A DNA stretch of 64,000 bases from Thelephora terrestris (GCA_015956445.1 WIUZ02000003.1:2046001-2110000); one strand, 5' to 3'; counted from the stretch's first letter, positions 36,416 to 48,575 are shown. The notes: generated by a model from the sequence alone, not told the origin. Numbers and translations: made by a program.

Positions 36416-38843
36416 CAGTAGTCCTTATTAGATGTAGATGCACATTACCACGGTATCTCGTATTTGTGCAATCTAGCATGCGGTAGTTTGTGCAATGCTG
36501 TAGGCATTGCAATTGGGCCTGCAGGTTGTGCAATGCCGACGATATGGTACTACTGGGTGACTGGGTCAGCTTATATAAGCCAGTCATGTGATTTTCCCAA
36601 AAAGGAAATTTTTATGGCTGACATAAGCAGGTCATGTGACTGAAAAAAGTGGATGTTGCTTATATAATCAGATCATGTGACCGACCAAAAAAGGAAAGTT
36701 TTGATGGCTTACATAAGCAACTCAAAAATGATTTTGGCATCAAAATTTCCTTTTTAGGAAATTTTGATGGCTGACATAATCAGGTCATGTGACTGGAAAA
36801 AGTGGGTGTTGCTTATGTAATCAGGTCATGTGACCGACCAAAAAAGGAAAGTTTTGATGGCTTACATAAGCGTCTCAAAAATGCTTTTGGAGGGGTCTTT
36901 CCTAAAAAGGAAATTCCTTTTTAGGAAATATTTGATGGATTACCAAAAAAGGAAATTTTGATGGCTTACATAAGCAACTCAGAAATGCATTTGGCAAAAA
37001 TTACCAAAAAAGGAAATTTCCTTTTTAGGAAATACTTTCCAAAAAAGGAAATTTTGATGGCTTACATAAGCAACTCAGAAATGCTTTTGAAAAAAAATCC
37101 AAAAAAGGAAATTTCCTAAAAAGGAAATTATATGCTAGAAAACTCGGAAAAATGCCAGAAAAATCCTAAAAAATACCGGGTGAGGGGGGGCCGAGCGAAG
37201 CGAGGCCTAGGGAGATGGGCGGGGGCAAAGGGTAGGTGGGGAAACCACCTTTCCGCCCTTTCGTCTCTTTATAGCCCAAGAGACTCATCAGTGCCGTTGC
37301 CAAGTAAGGAAGAAGTTACCATTTGCGGAGAACAAAGCGGGGTTATGGCTTGCTATTGTTCTCCCCGATCGTGGGAAACACGCCGAAGGCGTGTTTCTTC
37401 TGAATACAGATAAGGGGCCTGGGCCTTTGAGGTAAGTGAATGTATTGTGATGCCCCTATCTTAGGGTTCTTTGATCCGTGATCTTCGGCCCCCTATCTGT
37501 CATCTATATAGAAGATCAGTGGAGTTAGAAGCATCAATTCATTACCTAAGCGTCTCTTTTGACAGTTTCCATCAGAGAAGACTGATGATCAAAAAGAAGA
37601 GAAGACGTGATGCGTGATCGGATCAAACTTCTTTGATCCGATCACGCATCACGTCTTCTCTTCTTTTTGATCATCAGTCTTCTCTGATGGAAACTGTCAA
37701 AAGAGACGCTTAGGTAATGAATTGATGCTTCTAACTCCACTGATCTTCTATATAGATGACAGATAGGGGGCCGAAGATCACGGATCAAAGAACCCTAAGA
37801 TAGGGGCATCACAATACATTCACTTACCTCAAAGGCCCAGGCCCCTTATCTGTATTCAGAAGAAACACGCCTTCGGCGTGTTTCCCACGATCGGGGAGAA
37901 CAATAGCAAGCCATAACCCCGCTTTGTTCTCCGCAAATGGTAACTTCTTCCTTACTTGGCAACGGCACTGATGAGTCTCTTGGGCTATAAAGAGACGAAA
38001 GGGCGGAAAGGTGGTTTCCCCACCTACCCTTTGCCCCCGCCCATCTCCCTAGGCCTCGCTTCGCTCGGCCCCCCCTCACCCGGTATTTTTTAGGATTTTT
38101 CTGGCATTTTTCCGAGTTTTCTAGCATATAATTTCCTTTTTAGGAAATTTCCTTTTTTGGATTTTTTTTCAAAAGCATTTCTGAGTTGCTTATGTAAGCC
38201 ATCAAAATTTCCTTTTTTGGAAAGTATTTCCTAAAAAGGAAATTTCCTTTTTTGGTAATTTTTGCCAAATGCATTTCTGAGTTGCTTATGTAAGCCATCA
38301 AAATTTCCTTTTTTGGTAATCCATCAAATATTTCCTAAAAAGGAATTTCCTTTTTAGGAAAGACCCCTCCAAAAGCATTTTTGAGACGCTTATGTAAGCC
38401 ATCAAAACTTTCCTTTTTTGGTCGGTCACATGACCTGATTACATAAGCAACACCCACTTTTTCCAGTCACATGACCTGATTATGTCAGCCATCAAAATTT
38501 CCTAAAAAGGAAATTTTGATGCCAAAATCATTTTTGAGTTGCTTATGTAAGCCATCAAAACTTTCCTTTTTTGGTCGGTCACATGATCTGATTATATAAG
38601 CAACATCCACTTTTTTCAGTCACATGACCTGCTTATGTCAGCCATAAAAATTTCCTTTTTGGGAAAATCACATGACTGGCTTATATAAGCTGACCCAGTC
38701 ACCCAGTAGTACCATATCGTCGGCATTGCACAACCTGCAGGCCCAATTGCAATGCCTACAGCATTGCACAAACTACCGCATGCTAGATTGCACAAATACG
38801 AGATACCGTGGTAATGTGCATCTACATCTAATAAGGACTACTG
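36416..38843. mobile_element. Giant near-perfect palindrome P, 2,428 bp
   Basis: Starts CAGTAGTCCTTATTAG and ends with its complement. It is exactly symmetric about 37629.5: arms of 1,212 bp are separated by a 4-base loop (CTTC), with no length difference between the arms. It is flanked by TTGGACT on both sides (36409-36415, 38844-38850); the target is the U5-like part of F2. CAG-type ends and a 7-8-bp duplication would fit a hAT-like non-autonomous element, which is only inference. The 93-codon frame in each arm (37132-37413 and 37846-38127) is the same sequence mirrored and has no recognisable domain. Each arm holds five TCATGTGA sites and several AAAAAGGAAAT repeats. Confidence 0.88.
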
Positions 38844-38913
38844 TTGGACTAGTGAGTACTCTGCGGAGTCGGCTCAGTGCACTGGTAGTTGTTGGGGTAG
38901 AGTGGCCCTGACA

Positions 38914-39238
38914 TAAGGTAGGCGTCCACTTCGTCAATCTCCACCGTATTGGCCGAGATCTTCTTGCTGGTGACAATCTCCCGAACGTGCTTTCGTAGGT
39001 CGGGAGCGACGGCTAGGAGTTTGCGAGCACTGAGGTTGACCTTGGAGTCGAGCACGCGATGGACTATGTCACTCGTCTTGACGTTGTGTTCGATCGGGGC
39101 TTGGAAGCGGTACTTGGAATCGTCGGGGGGGTGGTCTAGGTGGATAGGAGACTGGTCGCATCGGTCCTTGGGGGCGCTGTGTCTGGCGATCTCCCACTCG
39201 AGCTCCAGGCTTCCCGGAGGTGTTGGCGGGGGTCGTCT
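38914..39238 (-). mobile_element. Gypsy fossil G1: gag end / pre-protease region
   Basis: The minus strand codes for KYRFQAPIEHNVKTSDIVHR and LSARKLLAVAPDLRKHVREI, a block typical of agaricomycete Gypsy polyproteins just before the protease. G1 is not recognisable to the right of 39239. Confidence 0.82.
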
Positions 39239-39739
39239 CACTGGGGGCAGGGGCACCTGGAATCGGTGATTACATCCCGATTACATGGTGAGTTCATGTG
39301 CACTTTTCAATGATTGTAATCGCTGATTCCAGGTTGATTACATTTTAAATGTTACCTTGACATGTAATTCAACTGTGCCCACCAACTCCATTTGAAATTT
39401 CCTCAAAATGTTCCCAAGCAATGTTTCCTGAATGTGCCCACTGGGCACATTGTGAAAACATCTCATGTTTTTGAGCACATTTAGATTACATCTCAGACGA
39501 TTGAAGAACATGTTGACTACATTGCAGTATCATTTTTGCCGACAGGTCAAAGACATCCCAGAAACATTTGTTGAGAACATTTCAAATGGAATTGGTGGAC
39601 ATTGGCTGGATTACATGTCAAGGTAACATTTGAAATGTAATCAACCTGGAATCAGCAATTACAATTATTGAAAAGTGCACATGAACTCACCATGTAATCA
39701 AGATGTAATCACTGATTCCAGGTGCCCTTGCCCCCAGTG
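39239..39739. mobile_element. CACTG foldback element IV-b, 501 bp
   Basis: Same family and length as IV-a; TSD TCT (39236-39238, 39740-39742). It lies exactly where recognisable G1 sequence stops and G2 starts, but the matching triplets say that G1 and G2 were already joined before it inserted. Confidence 0.92.
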
Positions 39740-41267
39740 TCTGATGGTCGCGCAACGGAAGGACGCTCCTGGGGAAGGTTCGCGAACCGAGTGAGCGGGC
39801 CGAAACCGTACAGACCCGTTCAAGAGGACGCCAAACAAGGCAAGACCGAGGGAAGGGAGCGAGTATGAGCTAACGCCATCACGCCCCAACCCAAGACCAG
39901 ACATTCGAGACCGGAAGGAGGACATCACAAGCGGGCTAGGAAAGGCAAGAAAATCAGTAGCGAGAAGCGGGATCAACTACGGGCTGAAGGGAAGTGCTTC
40001 CAGTGTGAACAACCAGGTCACTCACAACGAGATTGTCCTGAGTTGAACACGCTCAAGCCACCTACCGTTAGGATGAATAATGTAGACGTGGCCCGTTTAG
40101 AACGTTTGGCTAAGGCAAAAGGGAAGGCCGACTTACAAGTGGGACGAGTCTCGCTGGAGGGTGGCAACAGACCGGGAACGGTCGATGATGCCACGCCAGG
40201 CATGCACGCGGCTTACTGGTGCTGCGTGAGCGCCTGGGGACCAGACGAGAGATGGTTAAATCCTGAAACTCGACACGAGAGCATATTCGGGATCTATGAA
40301 TATGACATGGGCGTCGGGAGCGTAGTCGAGATTACTCTTTACGACGCACCCAAGTTCGGGATCCTTGAAATCGATGCGGAACGCTTCCAGGACCCACATT
40401 TCGAGATCACAGATGTAATAGACCCCGATGCGAACACTGTTGGAATAAGTGTTCGGGAGGGCGGGTTCTGGGATTGCAAAAAGAAATACGTAAGCTGGGA
40501 GTGGCCAGCATTGGCTTGGTTAAGAAAACTAGTAAAGGATCAGCTTGAATTCGAAAAAAGTGAGGAAACCATAAGCGTCCAGCGGACATTTATCGGTTAT
40601 GGCCTGCACATCGAAGGGACAGATATCCACTTCGAGATAACGCACCCCGAAGTCCTAGGAGACGCGTTAAACATCGGACGTATCCTACGTATAATGCGAT
40701 CGGTCCGGGACGTAGACATAAGAGGGCGGTCACCGTTATTCTGGGACTGCCGCCTCAACAAACGTCAACGGCGCATAACGGGCACGTTGAAACTGAGTGC
40801 TAGGTCAGTTCGACTACGTAAACCTAAGACGGAGGGCGTGAATGTACTAGAGAAGACCACCATGCGCGTAAAGGATCAGTCACGACGGGTACCAGAGCCC
40901 ATCGTAGTCCTAGCGCGAATCAACGGTAGTGAAGTCCGCGCACTAATAGACACAGGGTCGATGGCCGACTTCATCTCGACTACGGTAGTCGAACAGCTGA
41001 GACTCAAAAAGGAAGTCTATGCTAAACCACTCTCAGTACAGTTGGCGGTCCATGGATCGCGATCCAAGATAAATTGCGGGACACGGGTCAACTTCAAGTA
41101 TCAATCAATCGACTGCGAAAGGCGATTTGACATAGCCAACTTAGATAACTACGACGTTATACTTGGGACACCGTTTATCTACCAACACAAGGTTGTGGTA
41201 GGGCTAAACCCCCCTTGCGTCGTTGTGGGATCAGCGAAACCAACTGAAATGGAGGGAACCGATGTGA

Positions 41268-42220
41268 CACTGGGGACGAGGGGACAAATACCCAGTGGGT
41301 ACATGCTGAACACATTGAGATTACAGTCAACAAGTGATCACAATGTGCCCAGTGGGGAAAATTTGAATACATTCAAAATGTGCCAGGCCATGTGTATCCA
41401 ATGTGCCCATGGGGCACATTTTGATTGTGATCACAATGTACTCAGCAATGAGATCTCAATGTGCCCAGTGGGGACATTTTGATTGCGATCACAATGTACC
41501 CACCAATGTGATCTCAATGTGCCCAGTGGGCACATTTTAAATTCTTTCACAAAGTGTGCAGCAATGTGTTTCCAATGTACCCAGCTCATTACATGATGGT
41601 TTCTTTTACAATGTTGTCCACAATGTGCCCAGCATGTGCCTGAGCCACTCATTCAAACTTCTTTCACAAAGTATCCAGTGATGTGTCCATAATGTGTGCA
41701 GCCATATACATGATGATTTCTTTGAGAATACATGGTGAAATTGAACAATATTGTGATTACATTGTGATTACTTCAAAAAGTACCCCCTGGGGACATTATG
41801 GACACATCACCAGATACTTTGTGAAAGAAGTTTGAATGAGTGGCTCAGGCACATGCTGGGCACATTGTGGACAACATTGTAAAAGAAACCATCATGTAAT
41901 GAGCTGGGTACATTGGAAACACATTGCTGCACACTTTGTGAAAGAATTTAAAATGTGCCCACTGGGCACATTGAGATCACATTGGTGGGTACATTGTGAT
42001 CGCAATCAAAATGTCCCCACTGGGCACATTGAGATCTCATTGCTGAGTACATTGTGATCACAATCAAAATGTGCCCCATGGGCACATTGGATACACATGG
42101 CCTGGCACATTTTGAATGTATTCAAATTTTCCCCACTGGGCACATTGTGATCACTTGTTGACTGTAATCTCAATGTGTTCAGCATGTACCCACTGGGTAT
42201 TTGTCCCCTCGTCCCCAGTG
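41268..42220. mobile_element. CACTG foldback element A5, 953 bp
   Basis: TSD TGA (41265-41267, 42221-42223); tips are CACTGGGGACGAGG, a variant of the usual GGGGGCAAGG shared in part with A7. It lies between protease and reverse transcriptase of G2. Both arms and the spacer match the other A copies. Confidence 0.92.
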
Positions 42221-44911
42221 TGATCACCATAACCTCAGCGGCAGCAGACCTATTCGACGATGGTATAGAAGGAATCCGGAAACAGTTAAGGTCTGAAGCG
42301 GATGACCTATGTCCCGATACCTCGAAGACGGCTCTCCCCCCGCTAAGGGCGGTTAATCACACCATCCCGCTGATAGACACAAAGAAGGTCTATCAATTCA
42401 GACCGTCTAAGTGCCCAGAGGCGTTCCGTGAGCAATGGAGAACGAAGAAGAACGCTTACCTGGAAACAGGACGTTGGCGTACCGCGACAGGACACAATGC
42501 GATACCCTTGTTGATGATCCCCAAGGTATCCCCAACGAACGACAAACCGGGTTTGAGAACCGTGTTCGATAAGAGGGAGCAGAACGACAACACTTACAAG
42601 TTGGCGTCCCCGCTTCCCGACATTGAGGAGATCCTTCGCGAAGTATCTAAACACAAGTTCAGAAGCCTGATAGATGGAAAGGATGCCTATGAACAGATTC
42701 GCGTAATACCCGAACACGTCAGTCGAACGCTGTTCACAACGCCCGACAGAACAATGGAAAGTTTAGTGATGCAGCAAGGAGACTGTAATGCGGGCGCCAC
42801 TTACCAGACGTTAATGAATCACATCTTTGCGTCCTATATAGGCGTGTTCATGTTTGTCTATCTAGACGACATTATAATATTTTCGGACTCTGTCGAAAGA
42901 CATGTTGAGCACATCCGCACGGTGTCCAACGTTTTAAGACGAGAGAAACTCTACCTTGGACCGAACAAGATGCAGTTTTTTGCTGAGGAACTGAAGATAT
43001 TAGGACACATCATAGACTCGAAGGGAATCCGGATGGACCCGCACAAGGTTGACAAGGTATTGAATTGGAAGACCCCTACCAATAAGGACCTATTGCGCAG
43101 CTTTATCGGCGCCATTGGGTTCCTGGCCCCGGACTGCAAGGGGATCAGAATCCCAATGGGACAATTGTCGTCACTAACAGCGGAACTTCGACCATGGCGG
43201 TGGGACGCTACCGCCCAACGGTCGTTCGACGAAGTCAAACGAATCGTCCACTCGCATCGCGATGACCGTCGGAAGGCCCTGAACTATTCAGAAGGGTCGG
43301 AACCCATCTTTGTTACCACGGATGGATGCCTAACTGGAGGCGGAGGATTTGTTAGCCAAGGGAAAGATCCCAAAACAGAGAACGTTGTGGCATTCTGGTC
43401 CGGGAAATGGAACAGCGCGCAACAAAATTACCCTGTGCACGAACAGGAGCTCCTCGCGCTTGTGGAAACCCTAAAACGTTTTCGAGGGATCCTCCATGGC
43501 GCGAAGTTCACGGTCAGGACGGACCATCGGGCCCTAACACACTTCATGAAACAGAGGAATCTGTCTGCGCGACAACACAGATGGTTAGACATCTTGAGTG
43601 AATTTGATTTCGAAATCGAATACATACCGGGTGAAACCAACGGCTTTGCAGACGCTTTATCACGGATCTATAGTGATGAAGCCCCCAGTGTCGCGCAAGC
43701 GGAAAGCGAGCTTGTAGATGACAAGGATGAACTGAAGACATATCAGTCAATGAGGGTCTCACCGGTCTACGTTGAGACTTACCTGCTGTCTCTCGTGAAC
43801 ACGGAGTTCAGGAGATCATCCCGATTAGCGAACAAACCGAGTCCAAATTATAAAGAAACTCAAAATCGCAACCAAACGAAGGCTCGCAACAACTCCCGCA
43901 ACAACGAGACAGTGACCAACGTTGAAGAGACAGATGCCGGGACAAAAAACGATCCTCCCGAAGGCCAACGAGACCCCGTGGTGACGCCTCACAACCTGGA
44001 CGCCAGCCTACTGGGAGTCTCGAGTGGCTTAGGGGTGGAATTTCCGGAGTGCATCCGAAACAGATACGAGGAGGACTCGTTCTTCACGCCAATCCTGCGG
44101 GATCCCAGTGAATTCACGAACTTCAGGGTGGAAGATGGAATAACTTACTTCGTATCGGAAGGCGTGCGAACAATAGCTATCCCGGACGTAAAGGTCGGCA
44201 ACCAGAGCATAAGGGAGATCCTGATCCGCCAAGGACACTCGATATTAGCTCATCTGAGCGCCGAAAAGACGGCCACTTACCTGAGGGAACAGGTTTGGTG
44301 GAAAACAATGGCCAAAGATATTGATGAATATTGTCGGACGTGTCGTGTCTGTGCGATAAGCAAACCGCTTAGTGGTAAACCTCATGGGAAGTTGAAGACC
44401 ATGCCGGCACCAACTCGACCGTGGCAATATATCAGGATCGATTTCGTGGGCCCCTTACCTGAGTCCACCAACCGAACGGGGAGCTATGACATGATCTGCG
44501 TCATAATAGATCACCTGACCTCGATGGTGCACCTAGTGCCGACGCGGCAGACGTACCGGGCTTCCGATGTAGCGGAACTTATGTTCGATTCAATTTACAA
44601 GCTACACGGACTACCCGAGCGGATTATCAGTGACCGTGATTCACTGTTCACCTCTAAGTTCTGGAGACGGCTACACAAGCTGCTGAACACGGAACTCCGT
44701 ATGTCATCGGCTTATCACCCTCAGACTGACGGAGCCACTGAGCGCGCCAATCGTACGATCACTCAAATGATCCGGCAGTGCGTCAGTCCCGATCAAAAGG
44801 ACTGGGTAATTAAGCTACCTGCTGTCGAGTTCGCAATAAATTCGGCATGGTCGAGCACGACTGGGTTCTCCCCGTTTCAGCTTAATTACGGTCGGAATCC
44901 CAGCTCTCTGA

Positions 44912-45841
44912 CACTGGGGGCAAGGGGTCAAATACCCAGTGGGTACATGCTGAATACATTGAGATTACAGTCAACAAGTGATCACAATGTGCCCAGTGGG
45001 AAAAATTTGAATACATTCAAAATGTGCCTGGCCATGTGAATCCAATGTGCCCAGCAGGCACATTTTGATTGTGATCACAATGTACCCACTGGGGACATTT
45101 TGATTGTGATCAGAATGTGCCCATCAATGTGATCTCAATGTGCCCAGTGAGGACATTTTGATTGCAATCACAATGTACCCATCAATGTGTTCAAAATGTG
45201 CCCAGCTCATTACATAATGGTTTCTTTCACAATGTTGTCCACAATGTCTCCAGCATGTGGCTGAGCCACTCATTCAAACTTCTTTCACAAAGTATCCAGT
45301 GATGTGTCTAGAATGTGTACACCCATATACATAGTGATTTCTTTGAGAGTTCATGGTGAAATTGAACAATATTGAGATTACATTGTGATTACTTCAAAAA
45401 GAACCCCCTGGGGACATTATGGACACATCACTGGATAATCTTTGAAAGAAGTTTGAATGAGTGGCTCAGCCACATGCTGGACACATTGTAGACAACATTG
45501 TGAAAGAAACCATTATGTAATGAGCTGGGCACATTGTGAACACATTGATGGGTACATTGTGATTGCAATCAAAATGTCCCCACTTGGCACATTGAGATCA
45601 CATTGATGGGCACATCCTGATCACAATCAAAATGTCCCCAGTGGGTACATTGAGATCACATTGATGGGTACATTGTGATCGCAATCAAAATGTGCCCACT
45701 GGGCACATTGGATTCACATGGCCAGGCACATTTTGAATGTATTCAAATTTTCCCCACTGGGCACATTGTGATCACTTGTTGACTGTGATCACAATGTATT
45801 CAGCATGTACCCACTGGGTATTTGACCCCTTGCCCCCAGTG
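44912..45841. mobile_element. CACTG foldback element A6, 930 bp, flanks unmatched
   Basis: A-type palindrome, slightly shorter than its sisters. The triplets beside it are TGA and TTA and do not match. It lies just after the integrase core of G2, and the usual integrase C-terminal domain is not seen beyond it. Recombination between two A elements with loss of what lay between is the likely cause. Confidence 0.85.
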
Positions 45842-46488
45842 TTACTCACCGGCTCCGCGTGATCTACCTCGTGGACGTGGAAGGGGTCACGTCAGAGGAC
45901 GAGGAGGAGGTAACAGAGGTACGAGGGGACGGGAGGTACCTGGCGGTATCGGCAACAATCGAAGGAACCGTCCCTCGACTCGAGCGGGAGATGACATTGC
46001 GCCAAACGCATCGGGAGCATCTACCCGTAACACCCGGAACACTGTTTCCATCGACTCGACTCCAACGTCATCAGACAGCTCGTCCACTGGCTCCGGATCG
46101 GTCCCGACCTCCTCCCGTGGGGAAGGGAGTCAATCCGCCTCTGATAGCACCAGGGATACACTCACAGCTGCCAATCAGGCTGAGGGGTCCAGGTTCCGAG
46201 TCGCCCAGAGCGAGAGTGGCGAGGAGTCCATCGCCGACAGCCTCGACTCGATCAGCTCGGACCCTGCTTACCTGATGAGCAGACCAGACATCCCGGGTGA
46301 CGAAATCGAGAGCGCGCTAATGGCTAGAGTCCACGTATTGCAGGGACGCATGGGCGATATCACCGTGGAGGAAGACGATGATATGAGGGACACCGAGGGC
46401 GAACCTGCCAGCGAAACCGAAAAGAACTAGGGAAGGGGTCCAAAAATCTTTTATTTTTCACAAATTTTTCTTTCTAACTACCCTACGG

Positions 46489-47793
46489 TGTCAAGCAGTA
46501 GTGTCGGTCACTACTGGGAGGGCGAATGTAAGCATAGCGCCACCCCGGCAGCGGCTGATATGCCCGTAGATAGTTTTCCCGAAGTGATCCCGAGATCACA
46601 GAACTAACCCTTAACCCTTTCCCAAAATGTTCCACTCTCTTTCGCATTCGTAGTGTACCCGAGTCCTGATTACCTAACCTAACCTACAGTATATAAGGTG
46701 CCTAGGTAGAACGGAATACAGGGACACTTTCGAACTGCTCTTTTCTCCGTGTGTTTACCTCTCTCGGCACAACTCTCGCGAACCGGAAATCTCTGAGCTC
46801 ACTCCCGAGTCGTGTCCCGAGCCTGACACTGGGGACAAGGGCACAAATACCCAGTGGGTACATGCTGAACACATTGAGATTACAGTCAACAAGTGATCAC
46901 AATGTGCCCAGTGGGGAAAATTTGAATACATTCAAAATGTGCCAGGCCATGTGTATCCAATGTGCCCACTGGGCACATTTTGATTGTGATCACAATGTAC
47001 TCAGCAATGTGATCTCAATGTGCCCAGTGGGGACATTTTGATTGTAATCACAATGTACTCAGCAATGTGATTTCAATGTGCCCAGTGGGCACATTTTAAA
47101 TTCTTTCACAAAGTGCTCAGCAATGTGTTCACAATGTACCCAGCTCATTACATGATGGTTTCTTTCACAATGTTGTCCACAATGTGTCCAGCATGTGCCT
47201 GAGCCACTCATTCAAACTTCTTTCACAAAGTATCTGGTGATGTGTCCACAATGTCCCCAGGGGGTACTTTTTGAAGTAATCACAATGTAATCACAATATT
47301 GTTCAATTTCACCATGTATTCTCAAAGAAATCATCATGTATATGGCTGCACACATTCTGGACACATCACCAGATACTTTGTGAAAGAAGTTTGAATGAGT
47401 GGCTCAGGCACATGCTGGACACATTGTGGACAACATTGTGAAAGAAACCATCATGTAATGAGCTGGGTACATTGTGAACACATTGCTGAGCACTTTGTGA
47501 AAGAATTTAAAATGTGCCCACTGGGCACATTGAAATCACATTGCTGAGTACATTGTGATTACAATCAAAATGTCCCCACTGGGCACATTGAGATCACATT
47601 GCTGAGTACATTGTGATCACAATCAAAATGTGCCCACTGGGCACATTGGATTCACATGGCCAGGCACATTTTGAATGTATTCAAATTTTCCCCACTGGGC
47701 ACATTGTGATCACTTGTTGACTGTAATCTCAATGTGTTCAGCATGTACCCACTGGGTACTTGTGCCCTTGTCCCCAGTGTGAGGGTTCACACA
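46489..47793 (+). repeat. 3' LTR of G2, split by foldback A7
   Basis: Starts TGTCAAGCAGTAGTG after a purine-rich stretch near 46430. It holds a TATA box (AGTATATAAGGTG, about 46689-46700). A7 interrupts it at 46827; a few bases after A7 (TGAGGGTTCACACA) probably finish it, though the right boundary is uncertain because no second LTR copy is in the window. The start TGTCA matches the ends of the D, E, F and H elements. Confidence 0.65.
46827..47779. mobile_element. CACTG foldback element A7, 953 bp
   Basis: TSD TGA (46824-46826, 47780-47782). Tips are CACTGGGGACAAGGGC. It lies inside the G2 LTR, downstream of its TATA box. Confidence 0.92.
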
Positions 47794-48164
47794 AGTGGAG
47801 GTCCCCCAAGGAGTATGCACTTTGCACTGCATTCCTGTAACCCATGTTACATGTTGGTGTGCTAGGCAAGGTCAAGTTTAAGTTAGGACTTGTTTGTCAT
47901 GGGTCAGCTTAGGCAAAGCTATAGTCAGGTTGGATAGACCACTGCAGGTTAGGTTAGGTTGAAATGGGTTAGATTGGCTATTTCAGGTTAGGTTAGGTTA
48001 GGTTAGGTTGAATTGAGTTAGGTTAGGTTAGATTGGATGATGTTAGCTTAACCACTTTGGGTTAGTCAGGACTACAAACAGAAAAATAATGCAAGAGGTG
48101 AATGGATTCCTGACCTGGCAGTGCCTTGAGGTTAGGTTAGGATGTTGCTGTTTTCCAGAATCAA
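47794..48164. repeat. Gene-free stretch with degenerate TTAGG repeats
   Basis: No gene. From about 47950 to 48030 the plus strand is built of AGGTT/TTAGG units, including five in a row near 47985. Fungal telomeres use TTAGGG, so this is not a normal telomere tract. The rest shows nothing recognisable. Confidence 0.7.
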
Positions 48165-48375
48165 TCAGATATTTCCTTTTTAGGTAATCCATCAACTATT
48201 TCTCTTTTAGGCAGTCAAGCAATTTTTTCTTTTTAGGTAATCCATCAAATATTTCTTTTTTAGGTAATTCATCAAATATTTCCTTTTTAGGTAATTCATC
48301 AAATATTTCTTTTTTAGGTAATCCATCATATAGTTCCTTATTAGGTAATCCATTAAATATTCTTTTCAAGGTAAT
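48165..48375. repeat. 26-27-bp tandem repeat array
   Basis: About eight degenerate copies of a unit of the form TAGGTAATCCATCAAATATT + TCTTTTT. The same words (CCATCAAATATTTCC, TTTTTAGG) occur in palindrome P around 36905-36960 and its mirror, so the array was probably derived from a P-like element. It joins the 45-bp satellite directly. Confidence 0.8.
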
Positions 48376-48555
48376 CCACCGTACGGCACCGTACAACCCA
48401 TGGGCCATGGGCAAGGCATTCCACTGTACGGCGCCGTACGCTCCATGGGTCATGGATAGGGCATACCACCATACGGCACTGTACGACCCATGGGTCATGG
48501 GTAGGGTATACCACCGTATGGCACTGTACGTTCCATGGGTCATGGGCAGGGCATA
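48376..48555. repeat. 45-bp satellite, left block (four units)
   Basis: Four units of about 45 bp. Each contains a GTACGGCGCCGTAC-like palindrome and CCATGGGTCATGG, followed by GGGCATACCACC. It is the left part of one array whose right part is 50861-51545; element H separates them. Confidence 0.88.
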
Positions 48556-48575
48556 TGTCAGGGTTGTGGGCCTGC

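Larger units (their letters stand above)
27816..38913 (+). mobile_element. F2: TG...CA element hosting E2, D2 and palindrome P
   Basis: Starts TGTCAGGAACATGG and ends GTGGCCCTGACA; TSD TAAGG (27811-27815, 38914-38918) in the gag-protease part of G1. Without E2, D2, P and their duplications it is 3,298 bp, against 3,301 for F1. The plus-strand TATA GTATAAGTAG is at 33594-33603. E2 sits between the antisense gene's TATA and its start codon, D2 and P in the R-U5-like part. Confidence 0.9.
39740..47793 (+). mobile_element. Ty3/Gypsy retrotransposon fossil G2
   Basis: Plus-strand element with the parts in Gypsy order. A gag zinc knuckle CFQCEQPGHSQRDC is at 39994-40035. A protease (ALIDTGSMADF near 40942; DVILGTPFIYQHK) is followed by reverse transcriptase (FVYLDDIIIF, near 42855), RNase H (VTTDGCLTGGGG; FADALSR) and integrase (zinc finger HSILAHLS...CRTCRVC; core IDFVGPLP, ISDRDSLF, HPQTDGATERANR). 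A Gly/Arg-rich and acidic tail (45842-46430) and a 3' LTR from 46489 come last. Three foldback elements (A5, A6, A7) interrupt it. The 5' LTR and most of gag are missing. Broken, yet much better kept than G1, so younger. Confidence 0.92.

Noticed and set aside
37132-38127. A 93-codon frame present twice, facing, in palindrome P
   Set aside because: The two are one sequence in mirror image. It is basic and of low complexity, with no recognisable domain, so I do not call a gene.
812-47779. Recurring short open frames in the CACTG foldbacks, such as those starting MYSNFPHWAH
   Set aside because: They recur because the element recurs and mirror one another in both arms; no domain and no start context.
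47940-48060. A telomere or chromosome end
   Set aside because: The unit is TTAGG, degenerate and internal, with coding host genes following.
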